Shown piece after piece: positions 13,025 to 13,309 of a DNA stretch of 13,309 bases. How positions within the stretch are numbered: the first letter of the stretch is position 1; each line of letters starts with the position of its first letter. Source of the stretch: Paracoccaceae bacterium. GTDB lineage: Bacteria; Pseudomonadota; Alphaproteobacteria; Rhodobacterales; Rhodobacteraceae. The position numbers were made by a program, and so were the translations under genes. The stretch covers positions 41,472 through 54,780 of the forward strand of contig PARX01000048.1 in the NCBI GenBank assembly GCA_002712045.1. Direction: 5' to 3'. The notes beneath the pieces were generated by a model. It did not search any database. It saw only the letters and a program-made list of their open reading frames with translations, and was not told the DNA's origin.

Positions 13025-13309
13025 ATGACTAAAACCCGAACAGAAACAGATAGTTTTGGGCCATTAGAAGTGCCAAGTGATAAATATTGGGGGGCACAAA
13101 CACAAAGATCTATTAAAAACTTTCCTATCGGTTCAGAAAGACAGCCTCTACCACTAATTCATGCACTGGGTATTATAAAAAAAGCCTGTGCTCAAGCGAA
13201 CGTTGAACTTGGTGATTTGGATGCAAATCTGGGAAATGCAATCTCAAAAGCAGCTCAAGAAGTTATTGATGGAAAATTAGATGATCACTTTCCTTTAGTA
13301 GTTTGGCAA
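13025..13309 (+). CDS. fumC: fumarate hydratase class II, 5' part (cut by window end)
   Basis: FumC is the iron-independent class II fumarase that interconverts fumarate and L-malate in the TCA cycle. The 95 codons present read TRTETDSFGPLEVPSDKYWGAQTQRSIKNFPIG, written here in pieces: TRTETDSFGPLEVP (3-16), KYWGAQTQRSIKNF (20-33), ALGIIKKACAQAN, and VIDGKLDDHFPLVVWQ at the edge. All belong to the N-terminal domain of the fumarase/aspartase superfamily. The catalytic GSS loop lies beyond the window. The TKTRTETDSFG start and NFPIG block favour FumC over aspartase or argininosuccinate lyase. AAGGA lies 8 nt before the ATG. It follows sspB after a terminator, an sspB-fumC order that I recall from other alphaproteobacteria. 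Confidence 0.94.
   Translation, partial: MTKTRTETDSFGPLEVPSDKYWGAQTQRSIKNFPIGSERQPLPLIHALGIIKKACAQANVELGDLDANLGNAISKAAQEVIDGKLDDHFPLVVWQ

Overview
The window looks like a chromosomal piece of a low-GC, probably marine-type alphaproteobacterium. Three independent signs point to this class. First, there is a circularly permuted (two-piece) tmRNA gene, with the CCA end of the acceptor piece lying upstream of the GGGG start of the coding piece. Second, there is an alpha-type SspB ending in the ClpX-binding motif IVSLDSFRK. Third, a class II fumarase starts directly after sspB. The base composition is clearly AT-rich and coding is dense. Nothing in the sequence fixes a genus. No transposase, integrase, phage gene, CRISPR array, tRNA or rRNA was seen.

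Layout. (1) Positions 1-3234, minus strand: rpe (ribulose-phosphate 3-epimerase) followed by pxpB, pxpC and pxpA, the three subunits of the prokaryotic 5-oxoprolinase; the pxp genes overlap end to start. (2) Positions 3373-9448, plus strand: a compact beta-oxidation operon of MaoC/NodN-like hydratase, thiolase, bifunctional enoyl-CoA hydratase/3-hydroxyacyl-CoA dehydrogenase and two acyl-CoA dehydrogenases. The two dehydrogenases resemble the PimC/PimD large and small pair of dicarboxylate (pimelate) degradation. The bifunctional gene is broken by an apparent one-base frameshift near 6241-6256. (3) Positions 9476-10396, minus strand: an XdhC/CoxI-family molybdoenzyme maturation protein, convergent with the operon. 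(4) Positions 10548-10976, plus strand: glyoxalase I with all four metal ligands. (5) About 11040-11385: ssrA with its own promoter, encoding the tag ANDNSAPRALAA. (6) Positions 11492-12352: two small, convergent, uncharacterised membrane proteins with an 11-bp perfect inverted repeat between their ends. (7) Positions 12463-13309: sspB with a rho-independent terminator, then the first 95 codons of fumC, cut by the window edge.

How the genes work together. The plus-strand operon contains every chain-shortening step (dehydrogenation, hydration, second dehydrogenation, thiolysis) but no CoA ligase, transporter or regulator, so the substrate must be activated elsewhere. The pxp genes remove 5-oxoproline (pyroglutamate), a by-product of glutamine, glutamate and glutathione turnover. 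ssrA and sspB, 1.1 kb apart, encode the tag and the adaptor of one protein quality-control pathway: trans-translation adds the tag, and SspB delivers tagged proteins to ClpXP. The most notable points are the split bifunctional gene, the permuted ssrA with a legible tag next to its adaptor gene, the incomplete Pim-like operon with an extra MaoC hydratase, and the two unknown membrane proteins. I found no clear evidence of a wholly new system.
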